A DNA stretch of 64,000 nt from Qipengyuania vulgaris (lineage in GTDB: Bacteria; Pseudomonadota; Alphaproteobacteria; Sphingomonadales; Sphingomonadaceae). This document shows, one piece after another, positions 19,355-29,117 of the stretch (positions are counted from its first letter, which is position 1; each line of letters begins with the position of its first letter). Position numbers and translations under genes: made by a program. The notes under the pieces are model-generated. The model was not told where the DNA came from. It saw nothing but the letters and a program-made list of their open reading frames with translations, and did not search any database. The DNA is taken from NCBI GenBank assembly GCA_000756795.1, contig CCSI01000007.1, forward strand, positions 97,002 through 161,001. Direction: 5' to 3'.

Positions 19355-20722
19355 TTGATCACCACCACCAACCCCGCGACCGGCGAGACCATCGCCACCT
19401 ACGAAACACTCGACGAAAACGGCATCGACCGGAAACTGGAAGCAGCCGCTCGCACCTATCGCGACTGGCGCACCTCCCCGCTCGATCAGCGCACTAAACT
19501 GCTCAGCGCGCTCGGCGACCTTTACGAGGGCAAAAAGGAAGACCTCGCCCGCCTCGCGGTGACCGAAATGGGCAAGCCCATCACGCAGGCCCGCGCGGAG
19601 GTCGAGAAGTGTGCGAGCCTGCTGCACTACTACGCCGAGCATGGCCCGCCGATGCTTGAATCGAAGTTCTGGGATTTGTCCGACGGCGGGCGAGCAGAAG
19701 GACGCTGGCTGCCGCAAGGTCCGGTTCTTGCAGTGATGCCGTGGAACTTCCCCTATTGGCAGGTCATTCGCTTCCTCGCCCCCACCGTCCTTGCGGGCAA
19801 TGTCGGAGTACTCAAACACGCCAGCATCGTGCAGGGCGTCGCCGCGCGGATGGAGGAGCTGGTGCTCGAGGCCGGCGGTCCCGAAGGCCTGTTCCAGAAC
19901 CTGTGCGTATCCTCCGACCCCATCGGAAAAGTCATCGACGACCCGCGCATCGTTGCCGCAACCCTGACCGGCAGCGAGGGCGCGGGCAGCGCCGTGGCCG
20001 AGCGCGCGGGCAAGAATTTGAAGAAAGTCGTCCTCGAACTGGGCGGAAGCGACCCGTTCATCGTCATGCCCTCGGCAGATATCGAGCAGGCGGTAGACGA
20101 CTCTGTCACCGCGCGTATCCAGAACAACGGCCAGTCCTGCATCTGCGGCAAGCGGACCATCGTCCATGCCGACATCTACGACGATTTCGCCGAGCGTTTC
20201 ACCGCCGCGTTGAAGGACGTGAAGCTGGGCGACCCGATTGATGACAATACCGAACTCGGCCCGCTTTCCAGCGAGGGCCAGCGCGACACCGTGCTCGAAC
20301 AGGTTGAGAAGGCGAAGGAAGAAGGCTGCACCCTGCTCTTTGGTGCGGAGAAACTCGACCAGCCCGGCGCATGGATGACGGCGGGCCTGCTGACCGACGT
20401 CCCGCTCGCCAGCGAAACCGGGACGGACGAAATTTTCGGCCCTGTCGGCCAGCTCTACAAGGCAAAGGATATCGAGGAAGCGACCACCATCGCGAATGCC
20501 ATCCCCTACGGTCTCGGCTCGGCGGTCTGGACCAATGACGAGGACGAGAAGGAGCATTTCGCCAACTCGATCGAGGCGGGCATGACCACCTTCAACGCAG
20601 TCAACGGCTCGAAAATCGAAGCGCCCTTCGGCGGTATCAAGCGCTCGGGCCACGGGCGCGAGCTGGCCGAGTTCGGCCTCCACGAATTCATGAACCTCAA
20701 GACGCTGGTCCATCCGGCCTAG
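19355..20722 (+). CDS. NAD(P)-dependent aldehyde dehydrogenase, succinate-semialdehyde type
   Basis: 455-residue aldehyde dehydrogenase family member close to bacterial succinate-semialdehyde dehydrogenases of the short type. The start is TTG at 19355 (MITTTNPATGE) with a CCGGAG site eight bases upstream. The catalytic Glu lies in LELGGSDPF and the catalytic Cys in NGQSCICGKRT. The cofactor-binding PWNFPYWQV and the C-terminal FGGIKRSGHGRELAEFG are family typical. An SDR gene follows 11 bases downstream, forming a likely operon. The exact aldehyde substrate is not determined. Confidence 0.9.
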   Translation: MITTTNPATGETIATYETLDENGIDRKLEAAARTYRDWRTSPLDQRTKLLSALGDLYEGKKEDLARLAVTEMGKPITQARAEVEKCASLLHYYAEHGPPMLESKFWDLSDGGRAEGRWLPQGPVLAVMPWNFPYWQVIRFLAPTVLAGNVGVLKHASIVQGVAARMEELVLEAGGPEGLFQNLCVSSDPIGKVIDDPRIVAATLTGSEGAGSAVAERAGKNLKKVVLELGGSDPFIVMPSADIEQAVDDSVTARIQNNGQSCICGKRTIVHADIYDDFAERFTAALKDVKLGDPIDDNTELGPLSSEGQRDTVLEQVEKAKEEGCTLLFGAEKLDQPGAWMTAGLLTDVPLASETGTDEIFGPVGQLYKAKDIEEATTIANAIPYGLGSAVWTNDEDEKEHFANSIEAGMTTFNAVNGSKIEAPFGGIKRSGHGRELAEFGLHEFMNLKTLVHPA

Positions 20723-20733
20723 GAGAAACCTAC

Positions 20734-21381
20734 ATGTCCAAGCACATCCTCATCGTCGGCGCATCGCGCGGCATCGGTCTCGGCCTCGCGCAAGAATTCA
20801 AATCGCGCGGCTGGCAGGTCACCGGGACCGAGCGCTCGCGCAGCGACGAACTTCATGAGTTGGAAGGCGTGGACATCGCAACGCTCGACGTCACCGACCC
20901 GTCAACTTTCGATATCGAGGGCGATTTCGACGCGGTCATCATCAACGCCGGGATTACCGGCGCCGAGCACCAGTCGAGCGAAAAGGCGACTTCGGACGAG
21001 GTCGCGAAGGTCATGATGACCAACGCCTTCGGCCCCGCCCATCTGGGCAAGAAGCTGCTGCCTCAAATCAAGGAAAGCGGCTCTCTGTCTTTCATGAGCT
21101 CGCTGATGGGCTCGATCGAAGACAGTTCGGGCGGTTATGAACTCTACCGCACCAGCAAGACCGCGCAGAACATGCTCGCCAAGGGCATCGCTGAACAGGA
21201 TGCGAAGGAGCGCGGCGTCGCCGTCCTCTCGCTTCATCCCGGCTGGGTACAGACCGACATGGGCGGCCCCAATGCCAAGATTACTGTCGAGGAAAGTGCA
21301 AAGGGCCTCGCCGATGTCGTCGAGAATGCGAGCCCGGGCTACGCATATGTCGACTACACCGGCAAGGCCCTGCCGTTCTAG
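20734..21381 (+). CDS. Short-chain dehydrogenase/reductase, C-factor-like
   Basis: 215-residue SDR with nucleotide-binding ILIVGASRGIGLGLA near the N-terminus and active-site YxxxK in YELYRTSK. The short length and lack of a long substrate loop resemble the CsgA/C-factor subgroup. It follows the aldehyde dehydrogenase gene closely with a GGAG ribosome site. The substrate is unknown. Confidence 0.87.
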   Translation: MSKHILIVGASRGIGLGLAQEFKSRGWQVTGTERSRSDELHELEGVDIATLDVTDPSTFDIEGDFDAVIINAGITGAEHQSSEKATSDEVAKVMMTNAFGPAHLGKKLLPQIKESGSLSFMSSLMGSIEDSSGGYELYRTSKTAQNMLAKGIAEQDAKERGVAVLSLHPGWVQTDMGGPNAKITVEESAKGLADVVENASPGYAYVDYTGKALPF

Positions 21382-21393
21382 CGTGGTGCGCGC

Positions 21394-21999
21394 TTAGAAG
21401 CGCAGGCCGACCCCGGCCACGACCTGGTCGGTCGTCACTTCGCCGAATTCGGCGGAAGCCGAGTCGTCATAGTTCGAGCGGCGATATTCGAGGCGCGCTT
21501 CGAGCGGTCCGGGAAGCTGGAACTGGAGACCGCCGCCGAAGCGGAAGCCGCTGCTGTTCTCGTCGAGCTCGTCCAGCGATCCTGCCGAGGTGAAAGCGCT
21601 GGTATCGAGCGAGGTGTAACCCGCCTTGCCGTAAGCCGCGATACCCGAGGTCAGCGCGAGACCTGCGCGCGCGCCGATGTAATACTGGCCGCCAGCCTTC
21701 AGGCCGTCATAGGCAGCACCTGCGCTGTCCGGGAATTCGGCCGAATTGTCGCTGGTCGAAAGCTCGCCCTCGACGCCGACGAAGGCACCGCCGAGCGACA
21801 GGTCGTAGCCGACTGCCACGCCGTAGACCGCAGCGTCGCTGTCGAGGGTGACGGTGGAACCGGCGGTCTCGACATTGGCGCCTTCATAGCCAGCGAGCGC
21901 GCCGATATAGAGGCCGCCCGGGGCCTCCTTTTCCTGCGCCATGGCGGGGGTTGCTGCGAGGCCGGCGCCAAGCGCAGCCATTACGATGATTTTTTTCAT
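21394..21999 (-). CDS. Outer-membrane beta-barrel porin-like protein
   Basis: 201 residues with a signal peptide (MKKIIVMAALGAGLAATPAMA) and a barrel-type body of alternating aromatic and small residues. It ends ...VVAGVGLRF, with the terminal Phe that targets outer-membrane barrels to the BAM complex. The start at 21999 has an AAAGGA site. Repeats such as YIGALAGYEGANVET and YYIGARAGLAL are typical of eight-stranded OmpA/OmpX-like barrels. Function is likely structural or surface related. Confidence 0.85.
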   Translation of the reverse strand: MKKIIVMAALGAGLAATPAMAQEKEAPGGLYIGALAGYEGANVETAGSTVTLDSDAAVYGVAVGYDLSLGGAFVGVEGELSTSDNSAEFPDSAGAAYDGLKAGGQYYIGARAGLALTSGIAAYGKAGYTSLDTSAFTSAGSLDELDENSSGFRFGGGLQFQLPGPLEARLEYRRSNYDDSASAEFGEVTTDQVVAGVGLRF

Positions 22000-22114
22000 G
22001 AATTGTCCTTTGCTGTGTGCGATCCCTTGCACGTGCAACGGCCTAAGCACGGCGGGGGCTTGCCAAGGAATTAACCGGCGGCGGCGCGGTAGACGAAGCG
22101 TTGCGAGCGCCCGT

Positions 22115-23254
22115 TCAGGCGAGGCAGTCACGCAGTGTCTGGATCAGCGCGTCGCAATCGAACGGCGTATTGTAGAGATGCGGCGTAACCCTCAGGGAAG
22201 TCCCGCGCAGCGAGACATGCACCTGCCGTCCGGCAAGCTTTTCGGTGAGGCCGTCCGGCACGCTTTCGGGAAAGCCGAGGGCGAGGAAATGCGGTGCGCG
22301 CGTGCCGATTTCTGCAGAGGTCAGGCCCAGCGCCTGCGCTTCGTTTACCAACGCCTGCGTGCGGCGGCCGAGGTCTTGCGCGACCTTTTCGATCCCGAAT
22401 TCGAGCAGGAAATCCATGCCAGCCCCCGCCCCCTTCAGCAGCGGCGCGTTGGATTTTTCGCCCATGTCGAAGCGCCGCGCGCCGGGCTGGAAATCGCTTC
22501 GATAATCGACCAGCCGCGCAAAGTCTTCCGAGCCTGCGCGGTTGATCCAATTGTGTTCGATCGGCTCGCCCTCGTGATATTTGGGGTCCACGTAGAGCAT
22601 GCCGATGCCATAGGGACCCATCAGCCATTTGTAGCAGGCCGCGACCGCGAAATCGGGTTTCACGGCGTCGAAATCGAGCGGCATTGCGCCCAGTGATTGT
22701 GTGAGGTCGAGCACCAGCGCAGCGCCATGCTTGCGCGCCTTCTCGCCGACCGCCACGAGGTCGACCAGCCGCCCGTCGGCCCAGTGATTGTGCGGGACGG
22801 CGACGACGGCGGTTTCCGGTCCGATGGCATCGAGCACCGCCTCGCTCCAGCAGCTTTGCGAGGGGCGCTCGACTGCGATAACCTTGCCGCCGCACCTCGC
22901 CGCCTTTTCCTGCCAGACGTAGACATTCGAGGGGAACTGGTCGCCCAGCGTCACCACCGCCTGGCCCGCTTCCATCGGGATGTTCTTTGCAGCAACCGCG
23001 AGGCCATAACTGACCGAGGGCACCACCGCGATGCTGTCGGCTGCGACACCCGCCAGCCGCGCCGCTTTATCGCGGAATTCCTCGGTCACGGCGAAGAAGT
23101 CGGCCGGGCGAAAATTCCACGGCTGTTCCTTCAGCCGCGCGCCGTCGACCATCGCCGCGCTCACCTCATGGCTGAGCGGCGCCATATAGGCGCAGTTGAG
23201 GTAGTGAACCTCCGCCGGGATTGCGAAACGCGCGCGCTGGTCGGCGATGGTCAT
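22115..23254 (-). CDS. Class V aminotransferase-fold PLP enzyme
   Basis: 379-residue PLP-dependent enzyme of the aminotransferase class V/cysteine desulfurase fold. The PLP-binding Asp/Gln region is ALVLDLTQSLGAMPLDF, and the Schiff-base Lys is in AVAACYKWLMGPYGIG. It lacks the C-terminal catalytic Cys loop that true cysteine desulfurases have near the C-terminus, so a lyase or epimerase role is as likely. It lies eight bases upstream of the malic enzyme gene region on the same strand. Substrate unknown. Confidence 0.85.
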   Translation of the reverse strand: MTIADQRARFAIPAEVHYLNCAYMAPLSHEVSAAMVDGARLKEQPWNFRPADFFAVTEEFRDKAARLAGVAADSIAVVPSVSYGLAVAAKNIPMEAGQAVVTLGDQFPSNVYVWQEKAARCGGKVIAVERPSQSCWSEAVLDAIGPETAVVAVPHNHWADGRLVDLVAVGEKARKHGAALVLDLTQSLGAMPLDFDAVKPDFAVAACYKWLMGPYGIGMLYVDPKYHEGEPIEHNWINRAGSEDFARLVDYRSDFQPGARRFDMGEKSNAPLLKGAGAGMDFLLEFGIEKVAQDLGRRTQALVNEAQALGLTSAEIGTRAPHFLALGFPESVPDGLTEKLAGRQVHVSLRGTSLRVTPHLYNTPFDCDALIQTLRDCLA

Positions 23255-23261
23255 GCCTGCC

Positions 23262-25526
23262 TCAGCCGACCACCCCTGCGCTGGCGAGCACCGCCAGCGT
23301 CAGCAGGTCGGGCGCAATCGCGGTCATCGGGGCGATCTGCACCGGCTTCTCGCTGCCGATCATCATCGGGCCGACCATGGTCTCTCCGCCGAGTTCGCGC
23401 AGGAGCTTGGCCGAGAGGTTGGCCGATTGGAGGCCGGGCATGATGAGGACATTGGCTGGGCCGGACAGGCGGCTGAAGGGATAGAGCTCCATGACCTTGC
23501 GATTGAGCGCAGCGTCAGGTGCCATTTCGCCTTCGTACTCGAAGTCGACCGTATCGTCCGCATCGAGCAGTGCCACGGCATCGCGCAAATTCCCGAGCCA
23601 CTGGCCCGAGGGATTGCCGAAGGTCGAATAGGACATGAAAGCAACGCGCGGTTCGTGACCCATTCGGCGCGCAACGGCAGCGGTTTCCTTGGCGATATGC
23701 GCCAGTTCGGCCGCGCTCGGGCGCTCGTTGATGGTAGTATCGGCAAGGAAGGTGGTGTGGTTCTTGCCAATCATCATGTGCACGCCGAACGGCGTCGCAC
23801 CGGGTTTGGGGTCGATGACGCGGGCAATCTCACGCGCGGTCTGGGCAAAGGTGCGGGTGAGGCCGGTAATCATCCCCTCGCCATGGCCGAGAGCAACCAG
23901 CAGCGCGGCGAAGACGTTGCGTTCCTGGTTTACCATGCGGCCTACGTCGCGCTCGGTATAACCGCGGCGCTGCAGGCGTTTGTAGAGATAGTCGTTCATG
24001 GCCGGGACCTTGTCCGACACGGCCGAATTCTCGATGATCCAGTCGTCCGGATCGTCGACGCCCAGTTCGCGCAGCTTGTCGAGCACCTTGTCGGTACGGC
24101 CGACCAGGATCGGCTCGCCATAACCGTAGTCGCGGTACTGGATGGCGGCGCGCAAGGCGACTTCCTCTTCCGCCTCGGCAAAGACCATGCGCTTGGGATT
24201 GGCCTTGGCCTGCTCGTAGATATTGGTGAGCGCGCCGGTCGTCGGGTTGAGGCGGGCCTTCAGCTGGTGGCGATAGGCATCCATGTCCTCGATGCGCGAC
24301 TGCGCGACACCGCTATCCATCGCGGCCTGCGCGACGGCGGAAGAGACGACCTCCATCAGTCGCGGGTCGAAGGGGGCGGGGATGATGTATTCCTCGCCGA
24401 ACTGCTGACTCACACCATAGGCAGCCGCCACTTCCTCGGGCACGCGTTCGCGGGCGAGTTCGGCGATGGCGCGCGCGGCGGCAATCTTCATTTCCTCGTT
24501 GATGGCAGTCGCCTGCACATCGAGCGCGCCGCGGAAGATGAAGGGGAAGCCGAGCACGTTGTTGACCTGGTTCGGGAAGTCGCTGCGGCCGGTGGCGATG
24601 ATGGCGTCGGGGCGCACGGCCTTCGCCGCATCGGGCATGATTTCGGGCACCGGGTTGGCCATGGCGAAGATAATCGGCTTGTCGGCCATCTTCTCTACCC
24701 ACTCGGGCTTCAGTGCACCTGCAGCCGAAAGGCCGAGGAAGACGTCCGCACCCTCCAGCGCTTCTTCGAGGCTGCGGTGCGGCGTCTCGACCGCATGCGC
24801 GCTCTTCCACTGGTCGACATTGTCGCGGCCCGGGTAAATCGGCCCTGCACGATCGCACACGATGACGTTCTCGTGCCGCACGCCCATCGCCTTGATGAGC
24901 GCGGTACAGGCCAGCGCCGACGCGCCCGCCCCGTTGACCACCATCTTGACCTTGTCGAGGTCACGCCCCGTCAGGTGGCAGGCGTTGATGAGGCCTGCCG
25001 CCGAGATGATGGCGGTGCCGTGCTGGTCGTCATGCATCACCGGGATGTTCATCTTCTCGCGCAGCGCCTGCTCGATGATGAAACATTCGGGTGCGGCGAT
25101 GTCTTCCAGATTGATGCCGCCGAAGCTCGGCTCCATCAGCGCAACCGCATTGATGAAGGCTTCGGGGTCTTCGGTATCGAGTTCGAGGTCGATGGAATCG
25201 ACGTCGGCGAAGCGTTTGAACAGCACTGCCTTGCCTTCCATCACCGGCTTCGAGGCCAGCGCGCCGAGGTTGCCGAGGCCGAGGATGGCGGTGCCGTTGG
25301 AAATCACCGCGACGAGGTTGGAGCGTGCGGTATAGCGCGCCGCATCCTGCGGGTTTTCGGCAATCGCCTCGACCGGGGCGGCGACGCCGGGGGAATAGGC
25401 AAGCGCGAGGTCGCGCTGGGTCGCCATGGGCTTGCTGGCGACAATCTCGATTTTACCCGGACGGATGGTCTCGTGGTAAAAGAGCGCCTCGCGCGTGTTG
25501 AAACCGGTCTGCTTTTCTTCGGCCAT
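23262..25526 (-). CDS. maeB: NADP-dependent malic enzyme with C-terminal phosphotransacetylase domain
   Basis: 754-residue MaeB-type fusion. The N-terminal ~430 residues are malic enzyme, with YSPGVAAPVEAI, the catalytic segment SNGTAILGLGNLGALASKPVMEGK and the PVMHDDQHGTAI metal-binding motif. The C-terminal ~320 residues resemble phosphate acetyltransferase and are thought to be regulatory (acetyl-CoA sensing). It oxidatively decarboxylates malate to pyruvate with NADP. I chose the ATG at 25526 (MAEEKQTGFN); the 21-codon upstream extension is not family-like. It is divergent from mutS by 129 bases. Confidence 0.94.
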   Translation of the reverse strand: MAEEKQTGFNTREALFYHETIRPGKIEIVASKPMATQRDLALAYSPGVAAPVEAIAENPQDAARYTARSNLVAVISNGTAILGLGNLGALASKPVMEGKAVLFKRFADVDSIDLELDTEDPEAFINAVALMEPSFGGINLEDIAAPECFIIEQALREKMNIPVMHDDQHGTAIISAAGLINACHLTGRDLDKVKMVVNGAGASALACTALIKAMGVRHENVIVCDRAGPIYPGRDNVDQWKSAHAVETPHRSLEEALEGADVFLGLSAAGALKPEWVEKMADKPIIFAMANPVPEIMPDAAKAVRPDAIIATGRSDFPNQVNNVLGFPFIFRGALDVQATAINEEMKIAAARAIAELARERVPEEVAAAYGVSQQFGEEYIIPAPFDPRLMEVVSSAVAQAAMDSGVAQSRIEDMDAYRHQLKARLNPTTGALTNIYEQAKANPKRMVFAEAEEEVALRAAIQYRDYGYGEPILVGRTDKVLDKLRELGVDDPDDWIIENSAVSDKVPAMNDYLYKRLQRRGYTERDVGRMVNQERNVFAALLVALGHGEGMITGLTRTFAQTAREIARVIDPKPGATPFGVHMMIGKNHTTFLADTTINERPSAAELAHIAKETAAVARRMGHEPRVAFMSYSTFGNPSGQWLGNLRDAVALLDADDTVDFEYEGEMAPDAALNRKVMELYPFSRLSGPANVLIMPGLQSANLSAKLLRELGGETMVGPMMIGSEKPVQIAPMTAIAPDLLTLAVLASAGVVG

Positions 25527-25655
25527 GTGGGTCCCTTGGATTGGTCCTCTGCTGTCTTGGTCAAAGCCCCTAAGAGCATTTTGCGCCAAGTCATAGGGGA
25601 AAGGCTGGCCCGCCCGACTCCCGAATCGCCCGCGCCCTCGCTAGGCGGGAGGGGC

Positions 25656-28274
25656 ATGGCCGACAAACCCACCCCGATGATGCAGCAGTACCTTGCCCTC
25701 AAGGAAGAGGCGGGCGACGCGCTGCTGTTCTACCGGATGGGCGACTTCTTCGAACTATTTTTCGACGATGCGAAGGTGGCCGCCCAGGTGCTCGACATCG
25801 CGCTGACGACGCGCGGCGAGCATGGCGGAGAACCCGTCCCGATGTGCGGCGTGCCGGTGCATTCGGCAGAAGGATACCTCGCGCGGCTCATCAAGGGCGG
25901 CTGCCGCGTGGCGATTGCCGAGCAGACCGAGACGCCTGACGAGGCGAAAGAGCGCACCAAGCGCGAGGGCAAGCCCGTGTCGAAGGCGCTGGTCTCGCGC
26001 GACATCGTGCGCTTCGTCACCGCCGGTACGCTGACCGAGGAAGCGCTGCTCGAGCCACGCCGCGCGAACCTGCTGGTGGCTGTGGCCCCGGTCCGCGACG
26101 GGGTGGGCATTGCGTCCTGCGATATCTCGACCGGGCGGATGGAACTCGAGGACTGCGCACCCGACCGGCTCGATGCGGCGCTGGCCCGCCTCGGGGCCAG
26201 CGAAGTGGTCGCTCCCGAAGACTGGGAGGACGCGCCTTCCGACGTCATTGCCCGCCCGCGCCATGACTTCCGCAGCGACGATGGCGAGGCGCGACTGAAG
26301 GCGTTGCACGGCCTCGCCACGCTCGACGGGCTGGGCGATTTTTCTCGCCCCATGCTGGCGGCGGCGGCGGGGCTCGTCGCTTATCTCGACCATGCGGGGC
26401 GCGGGAAGCTGCCTTTCCTCCTGCCGCCCGTGGCGCGCGGAAGCGGCGCGCATTTGGCGATGGATGCTGCAACGCGGACCAGCTTGGAAATCCTCGCCGC
26501 GCAGAATGGTGGGCGCGAGGGGAGCCTCATAGCTTGCGTCGACCGCTGCGCGACCGGGGCTGGCGCGAGGCAATTGGCCGAGGACTTGTCCGCGCCGCTG
26601 GCCGACCTCGCCGATATCGAGATGCGGCTTGCCAGTGTGCAGCATTTCCATGCCGACCCGCTGCTGCGTGCCGATTTGCGTGCCATGCTCCGGCAGGCTC
26701 CTGACATAGGCCGCGCGCTCGGTCGGCTCGTCGCTGGTCGTGGAAGCCCGCGCGACCTCGGCCAGATACGCGACGGTCTGTCCGAAGCACGCCGCGTGCG
26801 CGACATGCTGGGCGCGAGTGCCGACCTGCCGCCGCTGCTCGCCATGATGTGCGAGAAGCTTGGCGGCCATGCTGCGCTGGTCGACCATCTTGCCCGCGCA
26901 CTCGTGCCCTCGCCCCCGACCGAGCGCAGCCAGGGCGGCTTTATCGCCAACGGCTACGACCACGCGCTCGACGCGCTGCGCGAGACCAGCGGCAATGCCC
27001 GCAAGGCGATTGCCGCGCTGGAAGCGAAATATCGCGAGGAGACCGACACCGCCTCACTGAAAATCAAGCACAACAAGGTGCTCGGCTATTTCATCGAAGT
27101 GCCTGCGAAACACGGCGACAAGCTGATGGCGCAGGACAGCGGCTTTACCCATCGCCAGACCATGGCGGGCGCGGTGCGCTTCAACTCGGTTGGCCTCCAC
27201 GAGGAAGCCAGCCGCATCGCCGAGGCAGGCGCACATGCACTAGCCGCCGAGGAATCGCATTTCGAGGAACTGGTCGGCGAAGTCACCGCCGCGCGCGAAG
27301 CGATTGCCGCCACCGCAGCAGCGCTCGCCCGCATTGATGTCTCGGCTGCTCTGGCTGAGCGCGCCGTCGAAGGCGACTGGGCGCGTCCCGAGATCCTCGA
27401 CGGGCCATGCCTCGAAGTGAGCGGCGGTCGCCATCCGGTGGTCGAGCAGGCCCTCGCCAAGACCGGCGAGCGCTTCGTGGCCAATGATTGCTCGCTCGGT
27501 CCGGAAGACCGGCTGTGGCTCATCGGCGGCCCGAACATGGGCGGTAAGTCGACCTTCCTGCGCCAGAACGCGCTCATCATGCTGCTGGCGCAGGCAGGCA
27601 GCTTCGTCCCCGCGACCAAGGCGCGCATCGGCATCGCCGACCGCCTGTTCAGCCGCGTCGGGGCATCAGACAACCTTGCGCGCGGGCGCTCGACCTTCAT
27701 GGTCGAGATGGTAGAAACCGCTGCCATCCTCAGCCAGGCCACCGACCGGAGCTTCGTCATCCTTGACGAGGTCGGGCGCGGCACCTCGACTTATGACGGC
27801 ATGGCTCTGGCTTGGGCGGTGGTCGAGGCGGTGCACGAGCAGCTTCAGTGCCGCTGCCTCTTCGCCACGCATTATCACGAGCTCTCGCGCCTCGCCGAGA
27901 CCTGCGATGCGCTGAGCCTCCACCACGTCCGCGCACGCGAGTGGAAAGGTGACCTCGTCCTCCTGCACGAACTCGCCAAGGGCGCTGCAGACCGCAGCTA
28001 TGGCCTGTCGGTGGCGAAGCTTGCCGGTGTTCCGTCGCCAGTCATCAAGCGGGCCAAGGCCGTGCTCGACAAGCTTGAAAAGGGCCGCGCGGAAACAGGC
28101 GGGCTCGCGGCAGGACTCGGAGACTTGCCCCTCTTCGCAGTCACAGCACAGGCCGAGGAAGAAAAGTGCGACACCCTGCGCGATGCCCTCGACGCGCTTG
28201 ACGTGGATTCGCTTTCCCCGCGCGAGGCACTGGACGAACTCTACCGTCTCAAATCGGAAGCGGCGAAAAGCTGA
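25656..28274 (+). CDS. mutS: DNA mismatch repair protein MutS
   Basis: Mismatch-recognising ATPase, 872 residues. The N-terminal mismatch-binding motif GDFFELFFDDA contains the Phe-x-Glu that stacks on the mispair. The ATPase domain has Walker A GGPNMGGKST (about 624-633) and Walker B VILDEVGRGTSTYDG. The start is the ATG at 25656 (MADKPTPMMQQYLALK). The same frame stays open for 2.4 kb upstream, but that part is the antisense of maeB and not part of the protein. No mutL is in the window. Confidence 0.97.
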   Translation: MADKPTPMMQQYLALKEEAGDALLFYRMGDFFELFFDDAKVAAQVLDIALTTRGEHGGEPVPMCGVPVHSAEGYLARLIKGGCRVAIAEQTETPDEAKERTKREGKPVSKALVSRDIVRFVTAGTLTEEALLEPRRANLLVAVAPVRDGVGIASCDISTGRMELEDCAPDRLDAALARLGASEVVAPEDWEDAPSDVIARPRHDFRSDDGEARLKALHGLATLDGLGDFSRPMLAAAAGLVAYLDHAGRGKLPFLLPPVARGSGAHLAMDAATRTSLEILAAQNGGREGSLIACVDRCATGAGARQLAEDLSAPLADLADIEMRLASVQHFHADPLLRADLRAMLRQAPDIGRALGRLVAGRGSPRDLGQIRDGLSEARRVRDMLGASADLPPLLAMMCEKLGGHAALVDHLARALVPSPPTERSQGGFIANGYDHALDALRETSGNARKAIAALEAKYREETDTASLKIKHNKVLGYFIEVPAKHGDKLMAQDSGFTHRQTMAGAVRFNSVGLHEEASRIAEAGAHALAAEESHFEELVGEVTAAREAIAATAAALARIDVSAALAERAVEGDWARPEILDGPCLEVSGGRHPVVEQALAKTGERFVANDCSLGPEDRLWLIGGPNMGGKSTFLRQNALIMLLAQAGSFVPATKARIGIADRLFSRVGASDNLARGRSTFMVEMVETAAILSQATDRSFVILDEVGRGTSTYDGMALAWAVVEAVHEQLQCRCLFATHYHELSRLAETCDALSLHHVRAREWKGDLVLLHELAKGAADRSYGLSVAKLAGVPSPVIKRAKAVLDKLEKGRAETGGLAAGLGDLPLFAVTAQAEEEKCDTLRDALDALDVDSLSPREALDELYRLKSEAAKS

Positions 28275-28306
28275 TTTTAACCATTGCGGGCGCATGAGTC
28301 GCAGCC

Positions 28307-28681
28307 ATGTCGCTACGCTCGACCTTCATTGCGCTCGCCGTCATCATCGCCCTGTGCGGTGGTGGACTCTATCTGCTCAACAATGCGTTCAGCCGCGAGG
28401 CGCAAATTCGCGACGCCGAGCTGGGCTTTGCCGAAACGCACAGGGATGAAATCGCTGCAGCCAATGCGAGACTGAACGCCAGGCAGGACAGCGACGAAGC
28501 CGAATATTTTGAGGAAACGGAAACGGCTCCTGCCGAAGAAGGCGAGGAGCCGCTTAGTCTCGATACCTGGTATGCGGATGCCGGGTCATCGAGTGGTCCA
28601 GCGGACACGACGCCCGAGGACAAGAGCTACCTCGTCAACGATACAGAGCCCTATTCGGACGCCGAACCCATCGACTGGTGA
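28307..28681 (+). CDS. Membrane-anchored acidic protein of unknown function
   Basis: 124 residues: one N-terminal transmembrane segment (residues 5-26, STFIALAVIIALCGGGLYLL) followed by a helical stretch and a very acidic, probably disordered tail rich in Glu, Asp, Ser and Thr. It follows mutS by 32 bases. No family recognised. The topology suggests a cytoplasm-inner membrane anchor with an exported or cytosolic disordered domain. Confidence 0.6.
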   Translation: MSLRSTFIALAVIIALCGGGLYLLNNAFSREAQIRDAELGFAETHRDEIAAANARLNARQDSDEAEYFEETETAPAEEGEEPLSLDTWYADAGSSSGPADTTPEDKSYLVNDTEPYSDAEPIDW

Positions 28682-28701
28682 CGCGGCCCGCGCCCCGCGC
28701 G

Positions 28702-29064
28702 TCAGTCGTTTTCGTTGGGGATGTCCGGGTCGACTTCGTTCTTCTTCCCGTACTTACCTTCATTATCATCGTGGTTGGGCTCACCGCGATAGGCGTTCAT
28801 GTCGATGCGGCCCGAGCTTTCCATATCGCGCATATGGTCGACGGTATCCTGCGTGGAATCGCCCATCAGGCCTGACGAATTGTCGCCTTTCACGCTCTCG
28901 GTCGGCGAGGTGGTCTGGCTCGCCGCATTCTGCGCCTGCTCGGCGACTTCCTGGGCCTGGCTGCGGTGGTCGTCCTGCTCGTCGTTGTGCGTCTCGGGTG
29001 CGAGCCCTGACTGACGTGCTTCCTGGCTCTTGCCGACGGGGGTGTTGGTATTGCTGTCGCTCAT
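28702..29064 (-). CDS. Hydrophilic protein of unknown function
   Basis: 120 residues, almost without hydrophobic stretches and rich in Asp, Asn, Gln, Ser and Glu. The first half is Gln/Ala/Ser rich (SQAQEVAEQAQNAASQTTS) and the C-terminus is NHDDNEGKYGKKNEVDPD. The ATG at 29064 has a GGAG site and begins MSDSNTNTPVGKSQ. The composition is like intrinsically disordered stress-related proteins, but no family is recognised. Confidence 0.6.
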   Translation of the reverse strand: MSDSNTNTPVGKSQEARQSGLAPETHNDEQDDHRSQAQEVAEQAQNAASQTTSPTESVKGDNSSGLMGDSTQDTVDHMRDMESSGRIDMNAYRGEPNHDDNEGKYGKKNEVDPDIPNEND

Positions 29065-29117
29065 GGCGGTAAAATCTCCTTTCCGCCTGAACGGCCCGCA
29101 GGCCAAGGGTGTTCCCG

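Noticed and set aside
23247..25655. A forward reading frame of about 800 codons that joins on to mutS and would give a 1,675-residue protein
   Set aside because: It is the antisense of the malic enzyme gene maeB. MutS begins at 25656 with its normal N-terminus, and the upstream part has no family resemblance; long antisense frames are common in GC-rich DNA.
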